A DNA stretch of 64,000 nucleotides from Circinella minor. Taxonomy: Eukaryota; Mucoromycota; Mucoromycetes; Mucorales; Lichtheimiaceae. The position numbers and the translations under genes were made by a program. The DNA is taken from the NCBI GenBank assembly GCA_016758965.1, contig JAEPRB010000044.1, forward strand, positions 62,001-126,000. Reading direction: 5' to 3'. The notes beneath the pieces are model-generated. The model was not told where the DNA came from and did no database searches. It saw nothing but the letters and a program-made list of their open reading frames with translations. Below are positions 49,721 to 62,086 of the stretch, one piece after another. Position 1 is the first letter of the stretch. The number at the start of each line of letters is the position of its first letter.

Positions 49721-50976
49721 AGGAACTAAAATTTTTCTAATTTGATTTTTATATTGTCGTAATGCCTAGTACATAACCTTCATTATATATAAATAAAATC
49801 CATTTTACTGCTTGTGCCTAAAACATAATCTGTTACTCGTTTTAATTTTATTCGTCTTTCCAAAAAAAAAAAAAAAATAACTTATAATCGACTCATCCGA
49901 TCACATGTTGTTACGGGTGACATATTTCTTCCAAATATAAAATAGTTCGTACAGACAACTAATTTTAAGAAATGTTATCACTGCACTCTCGCCCTTATAC
50001 TAGAGCTTTTCTTTTCAAACCAACACGCAGCATGAAAAGAAAATACAATCATTAATTATTATAAAGCTGCTTGTGCTGTTTGGGTTGTTGATCCTTGTTC
50101 AGAAAAGTGTTATTGCTTAATCTCGCATAAAATGAATTTAACCAATCAAATGAAAAATGGTCTCTATGACGATTAATAATAACAAAACAACACACTGAAG
50201 AAGCTGGTTGCTATGATTAAAAATGAAAACACAGAAGTTTATTATTTAAAAATTCTAACTAGACAGCGATCAAGACTTTTGAATAGTTCATAATAAACCA
50301 CCACATTAGACACAACACATTGCTTGACATAGAAAGGTACTACAAAAAAAAACACCACACACACACACACACACACACACTGAGGATCAATGTTAGCATT
50401 TGTAATCTTGCTTTAATTTTGATGAAAAATAAATAAATAAATCTTCTCTCTCAGAAAATACCGATCCTAACTGTGTTTAGGAATGATAGGCTTTCATCAA
50501 GAGTTAAATGCTCTATGTTACAGGTCTGTAAAAAAACAGCTGCCCCCAACGGCGAGCGATGGTGTTCTATGTTGCAGGTCTGTAAAAACAGCTGCCCCCA
50601 ACGACAAACGGGTTGCTCTATGTTGCAGGTCTGTAAAAACAGCTGCCCCCAACGACGAGCGCTTGTCCAATGCTGCGGGTTCGAACACGACCCAAGTCCA
50701 ACAAAGAAGAAGTTCAAGGAGTAAAAAAGTTGAGGCAAAAATCAGAGCAAATAAAAATTGGTCGGTGAATAAACGAGGGCTTTTTCTAATTTCATCAGTG
50801 TTGGGTGTCCGACATTCCAAATTTGGGCACGGATAATATGAATGGGGCTTCTGAGCCAATAAGAAATCAGTCTATTGAATAGCCAATCAAAAATGATTTT
50901 ATTATTTCGCATAAAGCTTTGCTGCTTCACGTTCAAAGTTAAACTAGCTATCACTTAGTAGTGAGAGATATATTAA
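49721..50976. other. Repeat-bearing intergenic region
   Basis: It contains the 3' flank of the F-box gene, an AC microsatellite at about 50355-50380, and the short tandem array at 50512-50690. Frames across that array on both strands follow the repeat and are not considered genes. Confidence 0.5.
50512..50690. repeat. Short tandem array with T-arm-like motif (three full and one partial unit)
   Basis: Units begin at about 50512, 50566, 50617 and 50665, a spacing of roughly 48-54 bp. Each full unit contains TCTATGTTGCAGGTCTGTAA and AACAGCTGCCCCCAACG. The last, partial unit has diverged to CCAATGCTGCGGGTTCGAAC, where GGTTCGAAC resembles the T-arm/B-box of a tRNA. I could not build a full tRNA cloverleaf, so this is recorded as a tandem repeat possibly derived from a tRNA-related sequence. 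Confidence 0.7.
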
Positions 50977-53378
50977 TAGGGAATGACTACGGGCGCGCCA
51001 AAAATTCATAATCAGACGAGGGGCGCGCCAATTCTGAGCCAGCACTTTAGTAACATGGGGCGCCCTTCTGGTTTTCCTCCACTTCAAATAAAAGAATTAT
51101 GAATAAAAATATGAAAGACTAGTTGAATCGTAATACTTTGAATATTTTATGATAATAAAAATTTTAACCCATTTGAAAATCTATTAAAATATATATAATA
51201 ATATCAAATTAAATTAAAAATTAATTCCTAAAGTAAAAAATCATATCCAGTTTTTATTTTTTTATTTTTGAAGGCTTCAGTAATGACATTTTGAAATAAT
51301 TATGTAATGGAATAATATTGTACTTTACTAGTAATAGATGTTGTATATATTAATATAAGCTTGCTATTACGGGACCCATTTACCAGCAGTATTTTTTAAC
51401 ATAAGTTTATTCTAACAAAGAAAATAACATTTGAAGACTGGGATATGCCGCTATCTTTCATACGAAGTGTTCTTGTGCTTGAGGCTTGTGTTTGACTCAT
51501 TCAACAATATTACAACAATATTTCATATGAGGATCCAATAGAAGTCTTGTTTAAGAATCAAAATCTTGGCTCTGGAGTCTACGATCAGCTACAAGACGAA
51601 GACTTTTAAGAGAGATTTCTAGAAGCTATTTGTATTCATATCTAGTATGTTAATTTGATTTTTTCTTATCGTTTGTACTATTATATTTATATCATCTTTT
51701 TTTTTTCGTTCTACTATGTATGACCCAATTTCTTTCTTCTTCCCTATTTATATGGTACTTTTTTAATTAGTAATATGTATTATGCAAGTTATCCTTTATC
51801 CTATGTATAATAATCCTTTTTTCTGCTGCTCTTAGAAGCCTACTCATTCTATATTATAATGAGAATTACTATGGGCGCAGCAAAAGTCCGACTACGGGCG
51901 CAGCATAGAGGGGGCATGTTAGAGTCGTTATGGCACGCTGCGCCCGTAGTCTGACTTCAATCTTTGATTCATTAAAAACCACCCTCACTTGAACAATTAC
52001 TTCTATCTTTTTCATTGCTTTGGATTTTTTTTTGAATATAATGCTTAAGGAGGATGTTTTTAAATAGAGCCATCTTTGTCATTTTTATAAATACCTTTTA
52101 TAATACATAAAGTTTAGAACTTTATTATATAGATCAATGAACATGTGGTACGTACTAGACCATTTAATACGATTAGGTATATAAAGAGATGATAATATAA
52201 GGATATTTTCGTGTTGTGGATAGCATTAACATAAAAGACAATGTAAAATAATAGGAGGTACTATGAAAATAAGAAATAATTATACGTAGTGTAATATAAT
52301 AAAAGATAATATAAAAACAAGGAGTTATAAAAATATAAGATAATCAAAATATTGAAAGTTAATAAAAAATCAGCATAGGTATACATTAAGTTCGTCTTGT
52401 ATTTTCTGATAAACGTTTGGCCCAAAATTTTGACTATCATACACATTCTTTACTATGTCTTTTATACAAAGTATTGTCACTATCTATCTAAATCAATCAA
52501 ATCTCACATTCCGGGATCAGGTATATGTTGGATAACCTGTGTCATAGATAATATCGGTGCAGTGTCTGAAGCAACAACTATTTTTTTGAGTGAATGAGTT
52601 AAACATATATTATCTTTACCAATTGCTTACTGAATTATAGAATACAATTACATGTAGAATATCATTTGTTGTATACCATAATCATCATCAGATATTTAAC
52701 ACAAATTTAAAAAATTTACTTTGGAATCATCAACATTTTTTCTTCCTCACTGTTATTTGTAGTCTTTGTTGTTTTCATATTCAGGCTGCTTTTTTAATTC
52801 CTACTTTATTACTATTTCTACTCTTATAGAGCATAACTAACACCTATAGAAAAAGCAAATTATTATGCCTACTTAATAGCAAAGGTAATTGTTCAAGTGA
52901 GGATGATTTTTAATGGATTAAAGATTAAAGTCAGACTACGGGCGCAGCGTGCCATAACGATCCTAACATGCCCCCTCCATGCTGCGCCCGTAGTAATTCT
53001 CATTATAATTCATATGTTCTTTTCTTGTAATTTCGTTTATTTATGACACAAACATAGTATATTACGTATTATTGATATATGCTCACACTTAGTACACTTT
53101 TTAATCTATGTCTTACCGCTTCAGACCTTATTAGCTTCTTTGTATAGTTACAATATATTGCATTCTATTATATAATATTATGCTTCAACGATTTTGAGTA
53201 TTTTTTTATGAGTAGAAATAGAAAGAAGCTCTATGTTCAATTGACACAATACGTTAAATATATTGTTAATAAGTATTGTTGAAATTGTGAACATTTTGAA
53301 TAAGAGAAGAAGAGTAGACGAAGGGCGCGCCATGTTACTAAAGTGCCGGCTCAGAATTGGCGCGCCCGTACATAATCC
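50977..53378. mobile_element. Outer element with GC-rich hairpin termini (non-autonomous)
   Basis: A ~2.4 kb unit bounded by inverted copies of a terminal module. The left end has ACTACGGGCGCGCC at 50986-50999, a second GGGCGCGCC at 51021-51029, then AATTCTGAGCCAGCACTTTA and GGGCGCCC at 51058-51065. The right end is the inverse: GGGCGCGCC (53323-53331) and GGCGCGCCC (53359-53367) enclosing TAAAGTGCCGGCTCAGAATT. TTAA flanks both ends (50973-50976 and 53379-53382), a possible target duplication. The interior is AT-rich without long frames. Short open stretches at ~51430-51630 (for example TFEDWDMPLSFIRSVLVLEA) may be decayed coding sequence. A second element is nested inside. Confidence 0.7.
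51860..53002. mobile_element. Inner nested element with 14-mer hairpin termini (non-autonomous)
   Basis: Long inverted arms of ~125-140 bp (left 51860-52000, right 52885-53002) enclose ~0.9 kb of AT-rich DNA. Each arm carries a perfect 14-bp inverted pair, ACTACGGGCGCAGC and GCTGCGCCCGTAGT: at 51891-51904/51937-51950 on the left and 52935-52948/52981-52994 on the right, each with a 32-nt loop. A fifth copy with one mismatch lies at 51868-51881, at the outer left end only. TTATAA flanks both sides (51854-51859 and 53003-53008). Because that hexamer is a palindrome, it could be a target duplication or just part of the inverted arm. No coding capacity is seen. Confidence 0.75.
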
Positions 53379-53382
53379 TTAA

Positions 53383-53745
53383 GCACCAAAAAGAATTGAG
53401 TCACATTTAAGAATTTATTTTTCATTTTTTGATCTTTTTTAAAAAATTGATTATCTTTTCAATTGATGATGATGATCGTCTTTATATTGAATTCATCTGT
53501 TTTAATTGCTTGCAGTAAAATTAAAACATATATTATATCATAGTTCATAGCTCTTCATTTTTTTCATGTATAGAAAAAAGTTTACGACTTAGCAAAAAAA
53601 ACAAAAAAATATTTTTTTTTCTAAGTGCCCTCCTCCCCACTCCCCCCAAAGAATATTATTTTTGACGAATCAATTTTCTCTTTTGGTAGCCGGACATTGT
53701 ATGTGACTTAATTCTTTTTGGTGTTTAAGGTAGTTCCACGTCCTA
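53383..53745. other. Short AT-rich interval between hairpin element and repeat R2
   Basis: No gene is seen. It includes a C-rich run around 53625-53648 and T/A homopolymers. Confidence 0.5.
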
Positions 53746-56291
53746 TATATAATGGTCTAACTGTCATAAAATGGAAGTAGATGATATCACATCTCTTTGG
53801 ATACAAAGTAGTTTGTTTATTTGTTCACATCAGCTGTTTTACATGCATGTTAACCTTTTTTTATTACCGCCTTTTTCTTGGCCCTTTCTTACAAAGTTTA
53901 TATAAGGCTTGTTCAAAGTACAACTTACCCTGAGTCTCAATAAAGTGATTTACTTTGATGAACCGATGACATGTGGGAAGCTACACCTTGCTATATTTAG
54001 CAAAGAAACAAGTGAGGGCCTGTGCGCAGACAAGAATAAATCGCTACACACACAACGTGGTGAAGTTATATATATACCTCCACTTCATATATTTTTTTTA
54101 TCTATCGTGTACTACTGTGCACAATCAGTAAGTAAAAGAACGTGAATATAATTGCAAATTTTATTGTTATATATCATTAATAAATAACATTTTAAAGAAA
54201 CTGAAAAAAAATCATATGCATAATGAAAAAGGAAACCACGTCATTATAGTCTATTATAAAACAAAATCATACTACATTTATTATTCTACCTACATAATTT
54301 CTTATATATATAAGTAGAAGTGTGTGTTATTTATTCTCAGTACGAATAAGATATTCATGTCAATAATTTTAAGATATATCTCGGATGTAATGCTAGTTTC
54401 ATGATGTCATGCCGTTGTATATTACTGATTTAGTTCCACGAATCAAACTATAGTTATTTAGAATAAAAAGCTCCCAAATATAAACTTTATTTGTATGAGC
54501 CATCACTAAATACGTTTCTTATTGGATAAAGCAAGAAGTCCTGGTATACCCTGTCTTATATACGTGTTGTCAACCCATTTTAATAAAAAAGATAATTCTT
54601 AATAGCTTTTTTATAATAAAATTTGTGAATTATTTAATGCTTCTCATTGAGAACGACTTTTCGTTCTAGGATGAAAAGTTGGTATAATATGAAAATACAC
54701 GCTTGTCGATTGGTGTGATCAAAAAAAAAATAAAGTCTGCGTGCGCTATATAACCACCATACTAATAAGTATTTTGTTTACCAATTTTCTTCTAGAAGAA
54801 AGCATGAGAGACTTCTCGTACATCATTTACTATACTAATATCATCAATTTTTGATATCCCAAAATGGTATCTGAAAAAGCTTCTTTTGTATATGTTATTA
54901 AAGTAAATAATGGAATCAAGAAAAACTGGATTTATAGCAATGGTAATACACTTTATAATAAAAAATAGTATACTTTCTCAATGACATATTTCATATGTTG
55001 CATTACAAAATTCACCATTCAAATAATGACCCCATAAAAAAGGAGGTCAACATTCCAACTATCACATGTTTTGCGATAATATGAACACATCAATAAACTC
55101 ATATAATATCACCAAGATATATCTATTATATGTACTTTTCTTGAGAAAAGTAAAAATAATAATGTAATAATGAAATGTATTATCGATTTAGTGCGAGATT
55201 AGTATGGGAATCAACTAAGGGTACTCATGAGGAAAATGCTAAGGATTCACATAATTCATCAATTCAATAATAAACACATGCTTTTTTTCTCTTCAGAATG
55301 CCACCTTAACATTTTTGATATCAAGTCAGTTTTATTACTTTATGTATCGTACGTAATTTGTACTACGATGAGATGGATAAAATATCTTTTTCTATGTCAC
55401 CGTAAGAAAAGTCCTTTGAAAACAAAAGGATGCCGATATATACCGTCCGTGTATTCCTTAGTTAGTTTTATTATTAAAAGATTCCTATAATAGTAAGTTA
55501 ATAAGACCATCATATACCATGACATAAAAGCTATAAAAAAGAATGGTATCATACATTACTATTTTGAACAAGTTTTTACTTTATTCAAGCATATCTAACT
55601 ACTTGTCAAATCACGCTGTAGTACCTCTTTATGACTTTGCTACTTATATGATGCAAATACTTAATTCTTTTTAAATTACGTATTACACATACTCTTTTTT
55701 TTGAGTCAATACTACTTAAACATGGGTCTTTTTAGCATACTATTATTTATCGTTGTTAATTCAATTTTGATCAGATGTAGGATAATAATGGGAAAGCTAA
55801 AAGTAATTTTGTTAACGGGGACTGTTACGTACTCATGTATCACTACTGTATAACGAATGGTTATTAATATGGTTCTTCTCTGGTATTTCAATATGATATA
55901 ATCAGAATCTCAACTGTGCAAAACAGTATATTCTCACCAAAACATTTATCTATAAGAATCTTTCATAGGGATGAATTATAATTGTAGGGCGTCAGTAATT
56001 AATAGTAATTTTTTTTACCGATACCAAGTTTTACTTTCATATAATTGAAATTAGTTGTGTCCTTTGCGATAGAGTTTTGGCATAAAAGGAATAATTCAAA
56101 AGAAATATAATAAATCATAAAAGGGTATATTCTTTAAATTATTCCTATGCTGTGGTTCACTGTAATTTCCAGTTTTGAACTATTCAATTCATTTATTACG
56201 TATGATGTATTGTTGTTTATTTATTTTTTACAGTCAATAAAATGGTAGTCGCTATCCTTTCATCAATGATATATTATTTTTCACTTATAGT
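53746..56291. repeat. Long direct repeat R2 (~2.55 kb), second copy
   Basis: The second copy of R1 (42340-44905), same orientation, start to start about 11.4 kb away. It lacks the flanking A/B arms that surround R1, so the duplicated unit is R itself. Compared with R1 it has small differences: a one-base deletion near 54966 breaks a 73-codon frame that is open in R1, and part of the 3' end (~56195-56225) is rewritten. Confidence 0.9.
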
Positions 56292-57462
56292 AGAACTATA
56301 CGTACATAATCATGAGACATGTTGATCATTTGTTAATTAACTGTCAGAAAACAATAAAATAAATGCACTTGATAACGAAAATTAATTCATGTCTAACTAA
56401 TATTAAATTTTTATGTCAAAGCTTGCTTAGTAACATAAGCGGTCCCTGTCTCGCTTCGCTCGACTGAATGAGCCACTTCGCTTCGCTTCGTGTCATTCAA
56501 CGGGTCCACATCGCATAACATATGAAGCTAATTCGGAAAAAAAAATAAAAGTCGCGGTTTTTTGTTAATAGTAGGCATTATTATTTCTATCATTTTCTAT
56601 TCTTATATACTAATGGCGTATAACGTGGCAGCACAACAATCTTCTCGCAGCGGGCTACTTTGCATGATTGACATGTGAATAGCTTTCTTTAATTTCTAGT
56701 TTTTCTAGTAGATTCTTTGATTCTACTGAGAGCAGTTAGTCAGAAAGAGTCAACTGAAAATGAGGTGACATTTATATATATATCTATAAGCATCTAGACC
56801 ATGTTCTAAAGCGGTACTTGACAGCGTGTACTTTATCCCGCCACTCTACCACTGGATAGAACAATAATAAAAAAATTTCCTTTTTAGGATTTCTATCCGA
56901 ACTATGCTAACTCGAGATACTTCTTGTAAGAAAATTTCTTTTAACTGTCAACGTAAGCATGCATCACTTATTGATGGTTCAAATATAGGTCTTAAATATA
57001 TATATTAAATAAAAAAGAATATTCTATAAAAGCTTACACAAAAAATGTACTTATAAAAAGAAAATAGGTAAATGATATCGTGAAGAAAATAGAAACCCTT
57101 GGAAATAAAAGAAAAAAAAAGAGCTCTAATTTATTCTTCTATTTTTACAGGACACAGACCCCACTGCTGGATCTGGTCCGGGGTTGTATTTTTTTTCTCT
57201 CTCTCTAAATGAATCTACATCGAGTTTTCGATTCGTATTTTTCGTTCTTTTCTTTTAAGGAAAAAAAAAAATAAACAATTTCTAATTCCTCTCAATTTTT
57301 GTTTCTTTTTCCGTTTTGTTCTTTGTTTGACCTTTCACATAATTCTTTTTAAGTTTCAAGTGAGACCTTGCGCGCACTTTTCTTTTTTTTTTTTAATATT
57401 TTAAATTTATATTGTGCTAACAACAGTATAAATCCATTTCTTATCTTAATTTTAAATTATAA
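56292..57462. other. Upstream region of the MedA-like gene
   Basis: An AT-rich 1.2 kb region. A GC-richer patch at about 56440-56512 contains repeated CTTCGCTTCGCT-type sequence and is described under findings. The last ~300 bp has T-rich and pyrimidine tracts (57197-57320, 57375-57395) typical of a promoter and leader. Confidence 0.5.
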
Positions 57463-58018
57463 ATGTCTTTCGATCAAAATCAAAAATTAAATTTACCTAG
57501 CTTGTCATATAATGGAAATGGAAACCCTTCAAATCATAACAATATTCTGTCACCAGCATCATCATCCCCATCATCTAGCATACCAAATTCATTATCAGGA
57601 TTAACAACGCAATATAACTCATCAGTAGAACAATTACAACAAGGACAATTACAAAGACAACACGAATATAATAATATATCTTCTACGATGACCAATTCGT
57701 TTCCTTGGACCGGACAACCACAACAACAAGAACAATTCAACAAGCCATTATATCCAAACAATAATAATACTGGTTTCACGTCTACATTTGCACAACAACA
57801 TAATGGACAACAGCGCTATTTATCATCACAAGACGGGATAATAGTGAATCCTATTCAACAACAAGAACAACAACAACGACGGTTTATGAACATGGGACAA
57901 CTTCAACAACAGCATTTATCACCACAACAGCAGCAAATATATTTATATGACAACAATAGTGGCAACACATTAACTCACCGACCTTATAACATGATAAACA
58001 ACAATAATAACGATAACA

Positions 58019-58058
<40 letters not shown>

Positions 58059-59098
58059 AGGGTGGTGGTCAGTATCAAATCTACAATTATCACCTCAACA
58101 AGAACAACTTCAACAAAAGCAACAATTACCTTCGATTCCATATGAACGCAATGAATTACAACCTACTGTTCCACCACCACCGACTATTCAACGATACGAT
58201 TCACTTTCTAGACCCTCTGAACCTTCATCATCCTCTTTTTCATATAATAATACCATTCCTGCTACTACGACTGCACAACCATCATCGTCATCACTATCCT
58301 CACCTACAACTATCACCATGAGTCAATGGAATCAACAATTCTATTCGAGTCTAGGGCAACCACCTCAGCCCCACAAACGACGATCTAAATATTCACTTTC
58401 ATCCTCTTCTGAAGAAGAATTATTTCATGGCGTATCTGAATATCAAAACGTATACCGAGGAAAACCAGAACAACAACAGAACGAAGGTTATCATGTTGAA
58501 TTTGATAACGATTTAGCCATGATGCAATTTGATTGGACACCTGAAGAAATACAACAAAAGCGTCGTCTAGTTCAATTTTGGCGCGAAGAACGTCCTGGTG
58601 ATAGCAAAATAGTATGTGGGTTTCAACCTGTTTCTCAAGAATCACATCGTGGTCAAGTTAATCGGATCAATTCATTCTGTATTGTTTCATGTATTTATTG
58701 GGAATCACAACAACAATGTTTCATGACATCTGTGGATTTAGTTCAACTATTGGAATTTCTTTTGGACATGAATCTTTCAATGGAAGAAAAGAATCGTGTA
58801 CGAAGAAATTTGGAAGGCTTTAAACCAGTAACTGCAAGTAAAAATCGTGCTGAAACGGCAGCTTTCTTTCGACTTATTATGAATTTCCCTAACCCAAAAC
58901 CAAGACATATTGAAAAAGATGTAGGTTTTTATGACTAAGATAATTTGTTCAATTTATATATTATAACAAAGCTCAGTTACTAAAACTTTTTTTTTCTTAT
59001 TATTTTAGATTAAAGTATTTAGTTGGAATACTATTCCTTTAGCCTTAAAAAAAATTGTCACCAAATATCGGACGTCTGTATTTCCTCCTCAACAATAG
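57463..59098 (+). CDS. MedA (medusa)-family developmental regulator
   Basis: Exons 57463-58920 and 59009-59098 join in phase to 515 residues. The first ~330 residues are disordered and rich in Gln, Asn and Ser, with an Asn homopolymer encoded by an AAT repeat at ~58020-58058. The C-terminus carries the conserved domain of the MedA/Ren1/Acr1 family: FDWTPEEIQQKRRLVQFWRE, SFCIVSCIYWE, CFMTSVDLVQLLEFLLDMNL, EEKNRVRRNLEGFKPVTASK, FRLIMNFPNPKPRHIEKD and KVFSWNTIPLALKKIV. In filamentous ascomycetes and basidiomycetes this family controls conidiation, adhesion and sporulation. The domain lies at the extreme C-terminus, as is usual. In this organism a role in sporangium or hyphal development is plausible but inferred. 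The glutamine-rich part suggests a transcriptional regulator. Confidence 0.88.
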
Positions 59099-59616
59099 CA
59101 ATAACAATAATCATCATTATCACCATTGCCATTATCATTTTATTTGTATATAGCTCTATGTACAGGCTTCTGTTTCATTAATCTCCTTTTTTAGTTCCTT
59201 ATATTTTATTACTATTTATCATAATAATTATTACTCTCTGTAAAATATACGTATGTTACAAAAGGTTGTCCAACTGTCAAACATTATAAAGTATTGGATA
59301 AGCAAGATGAAATTGTATACATAACTATGACACACAGTATACGTCAGTACTACATTCATCACTCGAACCAATAAACTATATATTAAAAGTAACATTTCAG
59401 AAAAGATATAATCAACAATAATCTAAATGTTATGTTTTTGAGTTGCTTAAATACAAAATATAATTTGGGATGTAATAAAAAGTTCCAAAATCGGAAGAGA
59501 GTCGGAGCAGTTTCCAATGTCTATAATCAAAGAATTAACAAACTAGTTCTCTTACCTTCTTTTTTTTTTATACATATATAATTTTATACTAAAAAATAAA
59601 AAATAGGAATTCAAAA
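59099..59616. other. Intergenic region between MedA-like and RBM39-like genes
   Basis: About 520 bp of AT-rich DNA with the MedA-like 3' flank and the promoter of the splicing-factor gene. No other feature seen. Confidence 0.5.
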
Positions 59617-62052
59617 ATGGACGGTGTAGATGTTGAAGCAATGTTGGAAGCTCCCTTCCAGGAAAAGCCCGTACGTTTTTTTATATATTTTTTTTATATT
59701 AAATCTATCAATCATTTTTCTAGATTTATATAGAACCTTGACTAATTTTTTTATTGATTTATTTTTTTATTTATTTTTTTCGTCGATCATGATATATATA
59801 TACTTTGGATTTTTTATAGAAGGAAGAATCTGAACAACGTGAAGAATCAAAAAGAAGCAGTAGCAGTCATCGTCATGATCGACACGATAGGGACGCTCGT
59901 GATGAAGCACGCCGGTATGTTTAATTATTATTATTATTATTGTTTTTTTTTTAAAAAAAAATTGAATTCAGCATTTAATTATTATCAACCTATATTAGTT
60001 CTCGTCATTCATCCAGTTCCAGACATCGACGTTCTTCACGATCACCACGCCGTCATTCTCGCTCACGATCACGACGATCACGTTCACCTTCTAGATATAG
60101 TAGTAGTAGAAGACATCGTAGTCGGTCACCTTCATATGGCAGACGTAGACGTTCTCGTTCTCGTGAAAGAAGAAGAAGAAGTCGCAGTCCTCCAAGAAGA
60201 AGACGTGATCCTGATCGAGATGAAAGTAGAGAGTAAGTTTTTGTTTCTTTCTAATTGTAATTATTTAATTATTATTAATTACTAAAAAAAAATACAAAAT
60301 GACTTAATAGAAGACGACGACCAACGCGTTCACTTTCACCACCTGTTCCAGAAGAAGTCAGAGATAGACGTACAATTTTCGTAATGCAACTTGCAGCACG
60401 ATTATCTTCGCGTGAACTTGAGGATTTCTTTTCACAAGCAGGAAGAGTGAGAGACGCAAGAATTATTTCTGACCGTAACTCACGACGTTCAAAAGGGTTA
60501 GTGTATTATTATTAAATTAAAAAAAAAGTACATGTGTGATATAAATATATATGTATGTGTCAGTCAAATGAACTAACATTATTTTTTATAGAGTTGGGTA
60601 TGTGGAATTTTATGAAGAGGAGTCTGTTCAAAATGCTTTAGGTTTGTCAGGTCAAAAACTTTTAGGTATTCCAGTACTCGTGCAAATGTCAGAAGCAGAA
60701 AAGAATCGTCTTGCATTGCAAAATCAAAATAATGCGTAAGTATTTGTTTTTTTGTTTTTTTTTTTACATAAAAAATGGATTGCAAAATAAATATAAAAAA
60801 AATAAATAATAAAAATAGGATTAATTAACATTCTATCTATTTATTTATTTTTTATTAGAGGAGGAACACAAGAACCTACGTTTCAAAGATTATATGTTGG
60901 TTCAATTCATTTTAGTCTTACTGAAGAAGATCTTCGTCAAATTTTCGAACCATTTGGTCCTTTGGACTTTGTTAATCTTCATAAAGGTAAAAAAAAAAAA
61001 CCCCTAATAAAGGAGGAAGAAGGTGGGGGGGAGGGGAGCTTTTTATAATATAAGTGTTGACAAGAAAGAGAAACTAAAATTATCACTCTTCTAGACCCAG
61101 AAACGGGCCGTTCGAAAGGATACGCTTTTATTCAGTAAGTTGTTGTTATGAGGATTGGTCCTATTGCCATGGAGATCGAATGAAGTTAATTTATTTTGTT
61201 TTCTTTTGTTAGGTATACTCGTGCAGCTGATGGTAGACAAGCACTGGATAAAATGAATGGTTTCGATTTAGCTGGACGAAATGTGAGTTTTTTTTTTATT
61301 TTGTGTTGTATATAATTCTGAAATAGAAGAGATAAAGGTAATCTTTACGACCATAAAACTCACCATCATTTGTTGTAATATAATAGTTGAAGGTTGGGTT
61401 AGTAACAGATAAACCTGGCACGCAAGTTAACTACACTAATTTAGATGATGATGATTCTGCTGGTCTTGCTTTGAATTCACTTTCTCGAGCAGAATTGATG
61501 CACAAGTTAGCAGCTAGACAACCTGAACCTGTCGGAGGAGAACAAAAGCAAGAGCAACAACAAAGACTACAATCTAATACATCTTCGTAAGTTTATTATC
61601 ATTTCCTTTTTTTTTTCTTTAGTTTGAGTTTGGATGACCTAGCCAATATGTATTTTTTAATTCAAACATTCATTTTTTTTTCTTTTGTAATAGTTATCAG
61701 CATGCTCTTGCTCCTGTTCCTGTCGCTACTCCTAATATTCCCGTAACACCTGCTCGAACAATTATGATGAATAACATGTTTAATCCCGCAGAGTAAGTAT
61801 TCTTCAACCAAAAAAAAGACCATATTTCTATATAAGGAATTTATAGTGAATCTCTTATTTTCCACTCTTCCTTTCTTTTTATAGGGAAACGGAACCTGAT
61901 TGGGTTCAAGATCTTGAAGTAGATATTAAACAAGAATGTATGCAATTTGGAGAAGTAGAACATATCCATGTTAATGCAAATTCTTTGGTAAGTCGATTCT
62001 CTTTTTCTTATAGAATGTCATTTGACAAAGAGAATAACTTACTAACCATGTC

Positions 62053-62086
<34 letters not shown>

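Noticed and set aside
50512..50690. CRISPR-like array
   Set aside because: The units are adjacent imperfect tandem repeats without unique spacers of constant length, and the DNA is eukaryotic.
50451..50859. Overlapping ORFs on both strands across the tandem array
   Set aside because: Their sequence is periodic with the DNA repeat in every frame, so the open frames reflect the repeat rather than a protein.
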